Translations under genes and position numbers: made by a program
Origin: Saprospiraceae bacterium
GTDB lineage: Bacteria > Bacteroidota > Bacteroidia > Chitinophagales > Saprospiraceae
Direction: 5' to 3'
Assembly (NCBI GenBank): GCA_016787525.1
Contig: JAEUUP010000134.1
Location: 1 to 45,881, forward strand
Length of the DNA stretch: 45,881 nt
The notes under the pieces: generated by a model
What the model saw: the letters and a program-made list of their open reading frames with translations, nothing else
What the model was told of the DNA's origin: nothing
Database searches by the model: none
Shown: piece after piece, positions 24,646 through 32,576 of the stretch
How positions within the stretch are numbered: position 1 is the stretch's first letter
Layout of the letters: every line of letters starts with the position of its first letter

Positions 24646-26928
24646 ATGAAAGTATTTTCAACTATTGCGCGCCGATTCAACACCTATTTTATTCTTTCCC
24701 TGCTTGTGGGCTTGTTTTTACGCCCCCTCAGTATCCATGCCCAAATAACAACCTCTGTCGCCGTTACGGGTGCAGATATGTATCGTGTAGAGATGCTCAA
24801 CAGCACAACGGGTTGGGCAGTCGCACTGGGTGGATTCGTCTATCGTACGACCGATGGCGGTACAACATGGACTTTAGAATCGCCCCCACCTGCGGACTAT
24901 CGCTCAGTATGGATATTAGATGCCAATAATGTGTGGATAGGCAGTCAAGATGGTAAAATAGCTAAGTACGATGGCAGCACTTGGACCTTGCAACTAAGCA
25001 CTTCTGGTAGGTTTAATGGCTTTTGGGGTGCGTCTGCCAACAATGTGTGGGCAGTTGGCACTGCGGCATCGGGTAGCGACGATATGTTGTATCACTACGA
25101 TGGCAGCACTTGGACAGCTTCGCCATCAACAACGCTGCAAAGTATTTTTTGTATCTGGGGAGCCGATGCCAACAATATATGGATAGCGGGTCAACCAGGT
25201 ATTCAAAAATACGATGGCAGCACTTGGTCATCTGTGCGTGGAACGGGTGTTTTTTATGGTATTTGGGGAACAGATGCCAATAATGTATGGGCAACAGGAC
25301 AAGGCGGTGAGATAGTCCGATACGATGGTACGACTTGGACAAGTCAATCATCAGGCACAACTGCGCTCTTGTATGGTGTAAGTGGCATAGATGCCAACAA
25401 TATCTGGACGGTCAGTTCTTCAGGCGAGCTTTTAAAATACGACGGAACAACTTGGACACCCCAAACGATAGGGCTTACAACACCTCTCTCTTCAGTGAGT
25501 GCCGTTGATGCCAGTCATATCTGGATGTCAGGTGCGGCACACAGTATCTATTTGTACGATGGCAGTACGTTGACCACTCAAAAAAGTAGCAGCTTGAGCA
25601 GCAGCCAAACCCTCACTGCTGTTCACGGCATTGATGCCACTAATATTTGGGCAGTGGGTGGAACAGGACCCTGTATTAAGTACGATGGCAGCCAAGCGTC
25701 AACTACGGCAATTGGCTCAACTTTCCCTATGAAAGGTTTTTGGGCGGCTGATGCAACACACCTTTGGGCAGTAGGGAATAATGGAATCAGTCGTTTTTTC
25801 AACGGCAGCACTTGGGCAGGAGTAGTGACTGGTACTGCCAATGTTTTAAATGCTGCATGGGGTACATCAGCGAGCGATGTGTATGCCGTAGGCGCAAGTG
25901 GCACGATACGCCGCTATAACGGCTCTGCTTGGGCAACTTTTACCTCTGGTACGACGACGGCTCTCAGTGGTATTTGGGGAACGGCAGCCAATAGTTTTTG
26001 GGTAGTGGGCAATAGTGGTTTGATTCGGTACTACAACGGCAGTTGGACAGCCCAAACTTCTAACACCACCAACAACCTTTCTGACGTGTGGGCATTAGAC
26101 GATACGCACGTGTGGGCAGTTGGTGCTGCTGGAACTATCTTGTTTTATGACGGCAGCACTTGGACAGCCCAGACATCTGGCACAAGCCAAGCACTCAACG
26201 GCGTTTATGGCACCAGCAGCAACAATGTCTGGGCAGTCGGTGCAGTTGGGACGATTCTGCACTACAACGGTACAACTTGGACAAGTGTTGACCCGATTAA
26301 TGGCAGCACCAATAATAGTGTTTGGGCAATCGGACAAGATGCCTACATCGCTACCTCCTATGGAACACTCCTAAAAGCAACATACAGCGGCGTGTTACCC
26401 ATTGAGTTAGTGGACTTTGCTGGCAAAAATACTGAGGGGGGCAATCTCTTGACTTGGACAACAGCCAATGAAGTGAACAACAAAGGTTTTCAAGTCGAAC
26501 GGTTAACAGTCAACGGTGAGTGGTCAACATTGGGTTTCGTCGCTGCCAAAGGCAAATCGGCTACTTATCAATTTACGGATAACCTAACGTCAGAGAGGTT
26601 TGAAACCTCTCCGACGTTAGTAAACTACTATCGCCTGCGCCAAATAGACAATGATGGTAAAGCAACCCTTTCCAAAGTCATTTCAATTACAAACAAAGGT
26701 AATAGTAAGCTGAAAGTGTACCCCTCAGTAACCAACCACTTTTTAACCATCGAAACCAACGCAACGGAGGATATTCAAGTCATCAATCTTTTAGGTCAAC
26801 AGGTTATAAACCTTCCAAGGACGGGGAGATTTGAAACCGCCCCGACCTTAATGGATGTGTCGGCTTTGCCACAGGGGACTTATATCCTTAAAGTAGGCGG
26901 AGAACAAGTGAAGTTTGTGAAACAATAA
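24646..26928 (+). CDS. T9SS-exported beta-propeller-like repeat protein (copy 3)
   Basis: The 760-residue paralogue of 1822 and 7238 has a signal peptide ending PLSIHAQ, about 12 blades (WG.DANN(V/I)WAVG with YDGSTWT) and LPIELVDFAGK, followed by the sorting domain. At the first sorting motif it reads YPSVTNHF instead of the usual YPNPVSN. The codons for PSV there are an exact 10-mer copy (26721-26730). The rest (LLGQQV, ALPQGTYILKV, terminal VKFVKQ) is intact. Two 33-nt palindromes lie in frame at 26586 and 26817. Probably surface-exposed; ligand unknown. Confidence 0.88.
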   Translation: MKVFSTIARRFNTYFILSLLVGLFLRPLSIHAQITTSVAVTGADMYRVEMLNSTTGWAVALGGFVYRTTDGGTTWTLESPPPADYRSVWILDANNVWIGSQDGKIAKYDGSTWTLQLSTSGRFNGFWGASANNVWAVGTAASGSDDMLYHYDGSTWTASPSTTLQSIFCIWGADANNIWIAGQPGIQKYDGSTWSSVRGTGVFYGIWGTDANNVWATGQGGEIVRYDGTTWTSQSSGTTALLYGVSGIDANNIWTVSSSGELLKYDGTTWTPQTIGLTTPLSSVSAVDASHIWMSGAAHSIYLYDGSTLTTQKSSSLSSSQTLTAVHGIDATNIWAVGGTGPCIKYDGSQASTTAIGSTFPMKGFWAADATHLWAVGNNGISRFFNGSTWAGVVTGTANVLNAAWGTSASDVYAVGASGTIRRYNGSAWATFTSGTTTALSGIWGTAANSFWVVGNSGLIRYYNGSWTAQTSNTTNNLSDVWALDDTHVWAVGAAGTILFYDGSTWTAQTSGTSQALNGVYGTSSNNVWAVGAVGTILHYNGTTWTSVDPINGSTNNSVWAIGQDAYIATSYGTLLKATYSGVLPIELVDFAGKNTEGGNLLTWTTANEVNNKGFQVERLTVNGEWSTLGFVAAKGKSATYQFTDNLTSERFETSPTLVNYYRLRQIDNDGKATLSKVISITNKGNSKLKVYPSVTNHFLTIETNATEDIQVINLLGQQVINLPRTGRFETAPTLMDVSALPQGTYILKVGGEQVKFVKQ
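26586..26618 (+). repeat. In-frame 33-nt palindrome, first site
   Basis: AACGTCAGAGAGGTTT faces AAACCTCTCCGACGTT around a central G. It encodes SERFETSPT before YYRLRQIDN. Confidence 0.8.
26817..26849 (+). repeat. In-frame 33-nt palindrome, second site
   Basis: AAGGACGGGGAGATTT faces AAACCGCCCCGACCTT around a central G, with a few mismatches. It encodes TGRFETAPTL before MDVSALPQG, the same position as the palindrome at 3981. Confidence 0.75.
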
Positions 26929-26958
26929 ACTAAACAATCTACATAAGCAGGGTGGTTC

Positions 26959-26977
26959 TGTAAAATACTTTTCATAG
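26959..26977 (+). repeat. Conserved 3' motif after T9SS gene (copy 5)
   Basis: TGTAAAATACTTTTCATAG lies 30 nt after the stop codon, between the T9SS gene and the convergent Roc-COR gene. Confidence 0.55.
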
Positions 26978-27019
26978 TGCTGCCCTGTCTTTTATTTCGA
27001 TGCCCAATGCTGCCTTATC

Positions 27020-29359
27020 TCATGCCTCATCTGCCAAAACAGCTAAAAGCCGCAAGATTCTATCCGATAGTTTTTGGTATTCCACATTCTCTGTTTCGGT
27101 ACTGTGAAAGCCTCGGATACTATCTAAGTTCAGTTGACTCAACTGTGACGTGAGCAGAATAACTTCATGGCTCTCGTCGTAGCGACCCCTCAGTAAATGG
27201 AGCGCATCTTTGACCCGTCCGTTGATTATCATCTCTTTGATTTGTGTAAAAGAGAAGGGACTGACTTCTCGCAAAATGTCTTTAATCTTCACATCGTCGA
27301 GCGAGACTTGACATTCGGCTTTGGTTTGTCCTTTCAGCAACTTGCGGCGGAGGTAATCGAAGTCGAATTGATGTTGTTTTTCGCCTTTTTGACACATTTT
27401 GCAAGGGCAAGGTACGAGTATCTCAACTTGCAGATTGGCAAACTTGCTACTCGTGTTGATGTCTTTGAGCGTATTGATGACTTCATTCAGCAATTGCCGT
27501 TTGCCGTTGCCTTCGGCGATGAGTTCTATCGCGTTTTGGGCGTAGGTTTCTTTGGCAAAAACTGTTGCACCGCCTGCGTCTGTGAATTGTACGGCATCGT
27601 TCCAGACTTGATTGCCGTCAATGCGGTTGTGCAAACGACATGTCAGGCGCGTTAGAAAGCCTTTGGGCAAGAACTTGTATTGAAACACCACTTTTGTGGC
27701 ATCGGCGGCGGCTTTATACTCTTTGCGGTCGGCGGGCAAGAGTTGCGGCACGATATACTGAGGGGTGTCGCCGACAATTTCATAACACATCTCGAAGTTT
27801 TTCATGAGGCGCAACAGGTTGCCGTGCATCCCTTTGTATTCTTTTCCTTTCCAAATGTCCCGAACATCTTTAACGCTGATAATTGCTTGTTTGCGGAGGG
27901 CTTCCCCTTCATAGAGCAACTCGAATAGGGCATCTATAATCCATTTCGGACGCAAGAAAACGTATTGATCTAAAAACTCATCGTCTTCAAACCACAAGCT
28001 GATACCCAACTGATGGAAATAACGGGCATAATCCCGCATCAATTCGGTGTCCGTGATGCCTTGTTGACCGCATAAGTCCTCAAAATCGTCCCAAGAGATG
28101 CTGTGTTTGTCTTGCGCTAAGACTTTGAGTTGTTCCCGCACATCGTTGAACGAGCGCAAATAGGTTTTGCCGATGTGCGGCAAGCAACAAGCCAAGTTTT
28201 GAATGGTGGATTCTAAGTCTTTAAAAGGTTTGTAGTCTGTCTCTTTCGCCCGACTCAAATCCACTTTGATGGGCTTTTGGACATTGGGGAAACTTTCGCG
28301 TATCGTGGCTAAGTTTTTAAGGTCTTCGCTGTGCCCAAACTTCTCATTTTGGACAATCAATATCGGACTTTCTTTGCCCAACAACTGTATGATATTGAGC
28401 CAATAGCCCGTATGCTCGTTCTGTTCGCGCTCAGAATGGACTAAGGCATAGACAACCGAGTCCGATAAAAAGAACTGATGGGCATAGTGTTGGATATTCT
28501 GTCCACCAAAGTCCCAAATATGGAGACCAAAGTCGCTCTCCTTGTTCGGAAAGGATAAAATCTCTATCTCAATGCCGCGTGTCGTGTCCTTCGCTTCGGG
28601 TAAGACCGCTTGCCTATCCATTAACTTCTTGCGGAGTGTTGTTTTACCTGCCCCGCCTTGCCCGACTATGAGTAAGCGGGCTTCGTTGAGTTGTATCGTG
28701 CCACTGCGTTCTTGTTCTTCCCAGTAGCGGAGTATCGCTTCGTTACCTTGTTTGGCTATTTCTATGGGTGGATTATTGAGGGGGGTGTTTTCGATGTAGA
28801 TGCCGTTCTTATTATTGTTATAAGGTGTCCAACCTTCCCATTTTACCTCAATACCCTTTTCTATTAAACCTTTCAACGGACTTAAATCGCTCACTTGGGT
28901 ATTGTAAATCCAAAGCTGTTGCAAATTAACCAACTCTTTCAACGGATTTAAATCGCTCACTTGGGTATTGTAAATCCTAAGCCCTTGCAAATTGACCAAG
29001 TCTTTCAATGGACTTAAATCGCTCACTTGGGTATCAGACAGGTCAAGAACTTGCAATTGAACTAAGTCTTTCAAGGGGCTTAAATCACTTACTTGTGTAT
29101 TCTAAACGTCAAGCCGTTGCAAAGCCGATAACTCTTTCAAAAACGTTAAATCGCTCACTTGTGTATTGTAAACGCCAAGCTGTTGCAAAGCCGTTAAGTC
29201 TTTCAAAGGGCTTAAATCTTTTAAAGACTCTTCTGCATTTAAATATAAATACGTCGCTTCGCTTTGTTTGGCTTGCCAAATATCTTCTAAAACCTTTTCA
29301 TCAGCTGCCGAGGCATATTGCTCAAAGAAAGCGGCTTTTTCTTTTTCTTGTTCGGTCAT
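27020..29359 (-). pseudogene. LRR-Roc-COR (ROCO) GTPase gene with in-frame stop
   Basis: Read through one stop codon, the product is about 779 residues. It starts MTEQEKEKAAFF. Leucine-rich repeats of 22 residues follow (LSPLKDL..LQ.L.IYNTQVSD, DNA about 28860-29215). A Roc GTPase has P-loop GQGGAGKTT and switch motif DFGGQ, and a COR domain runs from about RSFNDVREQL to LLYEGE. An uncharacterised C-terminus ends the protein. The TAG at 29102-29104 replaces the Tyr codon TAC found in the other repeats (YNTQVSD), in the same frame, so one substitution splits the gene. The only downstream start in that frame near the break is a TTG inside a repeat. ROCO proteins are signalling GTPases. The gene may be inactive, read through, or restarted. 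Confidence 0.85.
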
Positions 29360-29492
29360 AATGAAGGGTTTAATGCTTGTGACACCGCTACTGTCCCACA
29401 CGCGGGGTGAATGAATGAATGTGCGGGTGTTATGTGTGGGTAAAGTTAAGACAATTTAATATAAAGTGTACTACCCCCTCAGTAAAACAATG
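29360..29492. other. Intergenic, no gene seen
   Basis: The region upstream of the ROCO gene is AT-rich and holds one 10-mer copy (29475-29484). No convincing -7 box was found. Confidence 0.5.
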
Positions 29493-30040
29493 CCGTCATT
29501 GCGAGCGAAGCGAAGCAATCTGTTAAAAGGCGAGCGTAGCCCTTGCGATGGAAACGAAGCCACCTTGGGTATTCTGCGTCCTACTTTACAGATTGCTTCG
29601 CTTCGCTCGCAATGACGGACTCGCACTCGCAATGACGACGTTGTTATACTCAGGGGAGGTGTGTGTGCGGCTTTTATGTTTTGCTTCGCTTTCCATCAAC
29701 AAACAGCGTCGTCATTGCGAGCGTAGCGAAGCAATCTGTTAAAAGGCGAGCGTAGCCCTTGTGATGGAAACGAAGCCACCTTGGGTATTCTGCGTCCTAC
29801 TTTAAAGATTGCTTCGCTCCGCTCGCAATGACGGCGTTGCACTCGCAATGACGACGTTGTTATACTGAGGGGAGGTGTGTGTGCGGCTTTTATGTTTTGC
29901 TTCGCTTTCCATCAACAAACAGCGGTCGTCATTGCGAGCGGAGCGAAGCAATCTGTTAAAAGGCGAGCGTAGCCCTTGCGATGGAAACGAAGCCACCTTG
30001 GTTATTCTGCGTCCTACTTTACAGATTGCTTCGCTTTGCT
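29493..30040. repeat. 216-bp tandem repeat with palindromic ends (about 2.5 copies)
   Basis: Units begin at 29495, 29711 and 29928, 216-217 bp apart. Each begins GTCATTGCGAGCG(A/T/G)AGCG, continues with GTTAAAAGGCGAGCGTAGCC and later carries the inverse (GATTGCTTCGC to GCAATGAC). In unit 1 the 26-bp arms 29495-29520 and 29591-29616 are perfectly complementary. Between the arms and the next unit lie a 10-mer copy (29863) or near copy (29647) and GGTGTGTGTGCGG. Reading frames across these palindromes are not genes. Confidence 0.85.
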
Positions 30041-30500
30041 CGTAAGGGCGGTACGCTTGGCTTTTAATGGCTTGCTTCGCTTCGCTCGCAATGACGGGGG
30101 TTACATCCTTTGCCACTTCTCAAACAAGTCTTCCCATTCGGGATTGTGTTGGTTGATTAAGGCTTCCTTTTTAGCTCTTGATCCTGCTTTGAGTTGCTTC
30201 TCTCTGGCGATGGCTTCCCATGCGGTATAAAAAACATCAATCCACACAAGGCGGTCAACGTTGTAACGGGCGGTGAAGCATTTTGGATTGGCGCGGTTCT
30301 TATGCTCTAAGACGCGACGGGTAATGTTGTTGGTCATACCGACGTATAGGACGGTTTTGTTTTTATTGGTGAGCATGTAGGTAAAGTAGGTTCTCATAGT
30401 GGTTGATTTTTTATAGTCATTGCGAGCGAAGCGAAGCAAGCCTTTAAAAGCCGAGCGCACCGCCCTTACGAGCGAAGCAATCTTTGAAGTAAAACGCAGA
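30003..30500. mobile_element. GIY-YIG gene between long inverted repeats
   Basis: Left arm 30024-30095 and right arm 30416-30482 are imperfect inverted repeats. Their inner 26 bp (30070-30095 and 30416-30441) are perfectly complementary, and similarity continues outward to about 30003 and 30500. The GIY-YIG gene fills the space between the arms, with 5 bp on one side and 18 bp on the other. The arms are made of the same palindromic sequence as the tandem repeat to the left. The layout looks like a small nuclease-bearing element, but mobility is only inferred. Confidence 0.55.
30101..30397 (-). CDS. GIY-YIG nuclease-domain protein (UPF0213-like)
   Basis: The 98-residue product has the compact GIY-YIG fold. 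YFTYMLTNK and VLYVGMTNN provide the two motif tyrosines, RRVLEHKN holds the catalytic-type Arg, and a Glu follows in the AWEAIAREKQLKAGSR helix. This is the length and order of single-domain YhbQ/URI-type proteins. I chose MRTYFTY as the start because residues upstream (KGLLRFARND) are translated repeat DNA. The gene lies between inverted palindromic repeats. Stand-alone GIY-YIG proteins of this type have poorly known roles, with some cutting structured DNA. Confidence 0.88.
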   Translation of the reverse strand: MRTYFTYMLTNKNKTVLYVGMTNNITRRVLEHKNRANPKCFTARYNVDRLVWIDVFYTAWEAIAREKQLKAGSRAKKEALINQHNPEWEDLFEKWQRM

Positions 30501-30716
30501 ATACTGAGGGATTATTGCGTTGGGATTTTAAAAGGTTGCTTCGCTGCGCTCGTAAGGGCGGCGGTTGTCATTGCGAGCGTAGCGAAGCAATCTTTGAAGT
30601 AGAACGCAGACTATACTGAGGGGGTAGTGCGTTGGGATTTTAATGGGTTGCTTCGCTTTGCTCGCAATGACGGCTCGGCTTTTAACGGCTTGCTTCGCTT
30701 CGCTCGCAATGACTCA
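30500..30716. repeat. Further palindromic repeat copies
   Basis: More copies of the GTCATTGCGAGCG family and its inverse lie here, at about 30567-30592 and 30644-30716, with a 10-mer copy (30614) and a near copy (30502) each followed by TGCGTTGGGATTTTAA. The last repeat runs into the stop codon of the gene ending at 30714. Confidence 0.7.
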
Positions 30717-31652
30717 AGCCGCCTCCAAAACCAAATTCAATCGCCCGATGACACCAGCTTTCACCACACGCTTCTCGACGACGAGGGTTTTGAAGCCGTC
30801 GCCTTTGGCTTCGATGTCGTAAGTGCCTTCGGGGAGGACGGGGAATTCGTAGCGACCGTTGGCATCACTCACAACCGATAGATTGAGCAATGGAATTGCT
30901 ACGATGATGCCACTTGCTGCCTTTTCGGTAGCACCATTGATTGTCTTGCCACCTAATCCAGTATCTTTGACACCACGCACTTTGGTCAAAAGCATGTCCC
31001 AAACAAACTTTTTGGCAGTGTCTTTTTCTTCAAGAAAGATGATTTGTGCATCCAAAAACATGGCAGATAGGCGGTTTTTGAGTTCATTGCCTGCCGTGAT
31101 TTTGGCATCGCTGGCAGCAGTTGCCGTGTCTTTGGCAGCCAACCATGCTTTGTGGGCATTGGAGAGACTCGTTTGTTTGTCTTTGAGTTGTTGTACGAAG
31201 TTAGCAGGCAAGTCTTTAGCCGTCAATTCGACTTGATGACTCTCCACGAAGCGTATCATCGCGCCCAATAGTTTGTCATTGCCGTCTGCACTGTACGCAC
31301 CCAATTCGTCGAACAGTTGTTGCCCTGCGTCTTTGTGGTAATTGGTACGCATGGTCTTGTCGGGTGTCAACTCATTGATGTAGTTTTTGAGCGTTTTGAA
31401 CAATACCGACACGGTTTTGACCTCATTGGTGAATAGGTCGCGGGCATTTTGAATGTTTTTGGCATGGGATTGATAGTCGGCCATTGCCACAAAGTCATTG
31501 AGCAATGCCAAACTGTCTGCACCATAAGTCGCCGTGTATTTGCTGGGTTTGTGTGCAGCAAAGCGGTTTTGATACTGTTCGTACTCGAACCAACCCAAAC
31601 GTGTGGTATCTGCCAAGTTTGAAAGAGAACAATTAAAATTTGCTACTGTCAT
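30714..31652 (-). CDS. Carboxypeptidase-regulatory-like domain protein
   Basis: The 312-residue product has no signal peptide. Residues 1-220 are mostly helical and unrecognised, with long amphipathic stretches (about 60-110 and 150-220). Residues 225-310 look like a carboxypeptidase-regulatory or SpaA-type beta sandwich: GIIVAIPLLNLSVVSDANGRYEFPVL is followed by EGTYDIEAKGDGFKTLVV. That fold is common in Bacteroidota surface and TonB-linked proteins, but the missing signal peptide makes a cytoplasmic or non-classical role possible. Its stop codon abuts the palindromic repeats, which therefore lie in its 3' end. Confidence 0.7.
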   Translation of the reverse strand: MTVANFNCSLSNLADTTRLGWFEYEQYQNRFAAHKPSKYTATYGADSLALLNDFVAMADYQSHAKNIQNARDLFTNEVKTVSVLFKTLKNYINELTPDKTMRTNYHKDAGQQLFDELGAYSADGNDKLLGAMIRFVESHQVELTAKDLPANFVQQLKDKQTSLSNAHKAWLAAKDTATAASDAKITAGNELKNRLSAMFLDAQIIFLEEKDTAKKFVWDMLLTKVRGVKDTGLGGKTINGATEKAASGIIVAIPLLNLSVVSDANGRYEFPVLPEGTYDIEAKGDGFKTLVVEKRVVKAGVIGRLNLVLEAA

Positions 31653-31944
31653 AATTAAGAATGTTTAAGAGATTATTGAAAATTGTGTGTGTGTGTGGTT
31701 AAGATTCTAAAACGCCAAATCTCAACTCATATAATATACGCCGTTAACCAGATTTACGAAATCCTAAGTGCCGTAGGCATGGGATTTTGTAAGGAAAATG
31801 GGTGTTAAATCTTTTATAATACCATGCCTACGGCATTCAATAATCGTATGTGTTGCTATTTCCTACCAGAATGCCAACCCTACGGGTTTTTAAGAACATC
31901 TGTAACTTGAAACCATGATTGAGCAATATTTTTTGCATGCCTTT
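31653..31944. repeat. Intergenic palindromic element
   Basis: TGCCGTAGGCATGG (31769-31782) and CCATGCCTACGGCA (31822-31835) are perfectly complementary 14-bp arms about 39 bp apart. They are followed by TGTTGCTATTTCCTACC and CCCTACGGG. I recall similar strings between genes of other Bacteroidota, but this was not checked. No gene is seen. Confidence 0.5.
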
Positions 31945-32144
31945 CCCTCGACCTCTTTCGGATGACCCTCAACCTCTTTCGGATGACCCTCGACCTCTTT
32001 CGGATGACCCTCGACCTCTTTCGGACGACCCTCGACCTCTTTCGGACGACCCTCGACTTCTTTTCGGACGACCCTCGACCTCTTTCGGATGACCCTTGAC
32101 CTCTTTCGGACGACCCTCGACTTCTTTCGGATGACCCTCGACTG
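31945..32144. repeat. 21-bp minisatellite, about 9.5 copies
   Basis: The unit CCTCGACCTCTTTCGGATGAC repeats with period 21, at 31946, 31967, 31988, 32009, 32030, 32051 (one extra T), 32073, 32094 and 32115, plus a partial copy at 32136. Third-base differences (GATGAC or GACGAC) are spread among units. All three minus-strand frames stay open across it, giving heptads such as EVEGHPK or RGSSERG, but the 22-bp unit shifts frame midway. No convincing start, signal or flanking domain was found, so I do not call a gene. Confidence 0.9.
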
Positions 32145-32576
32145 GCTTGTAGAGCCTTTGAAAAGCCTCCAAAAGAGCAAAAAACCACTAAAACATCTAT
32201 AATTGAGTAAAGAGACAGGATACAAGAGCAAGCACGGGGTTGTGATATGGCACAAAAGTTAAAGTGTGCGCGTGTGTATTCAGGCAATTCAAACAATTTT
32301 AGGCGATAACAACAGATACATCTTTTATGTATGCAACAAAATTAAGCTATTTCAACAAGGGTATTGTTAATAAAAGTTAAATATTTCAATATATTTTTAT
32401 TTATTTTTTTACTGTGAATCCTTTTTTGTGGCTGTGTCTCTCCTACCCTACTTGATTGCTTCTTTGCAATATAAGGGTTGTTGTATCCTCTGCCGATGGC
32501 AATACAGCTATCGCAAAACCACCGTCTCATACTGAGGGGGTGGCTTTGGGTATGAAAAGAGTTTTACTGAATGGTG
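32145..32576. other. Intergenic, no gene seen
   Basis: This is AT-rich DNA with no supported gene. It includes a 10-mer copy at 32530-32539 and, at 32551-32568 on the minus strand, the 3' motif (AGTAAAACTCTTTTCATA) that otherwise follows T9SS genes. Confidence 0.5.
32551..32568 (-). repeat. Conserved 3' motif after TPR-HTH gene 2
   Basis: Read on the minus strand, AGTAAAACTCTTTTCATA follows the stop codon by 8 nt and is followed by a 10-mer copy. The same order is seen after the T9SS genes ending at 4092 and 20918. Confidence 0.6.

Noticed and set aside
27020-29074. ROCO as a separate shorter gene starting at 29074
   Set aside because: The start would be a TTG inside a repeat. Upstream codons continue the same repeats in frame through one stop, so a single interrupted gene is more likely.
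28860-29215. Regular DNA repeats as a possible array
   Set aside because: The 66-bp period encodes 22-residue leucine-rich repeats of the ROCO protein.
29548-30881. Short reading frames with LLRFARND-type peptides
   Set aside because: These are translations of the palindromic repeat family in various frames and not genes.
31945-32144. CRISPR-like direct repeats
   Set aside because: The 21-bp units are contiguous, without unique spacers, and no cas gene is present. It is a minisatellite.
31880-32296. Protein-coding gene across the minisatellite
   Set aside because: Three minus-strand frames are equally open, a 22-bp unit shifts frame, and there is no recognisable start context or flanking domain.
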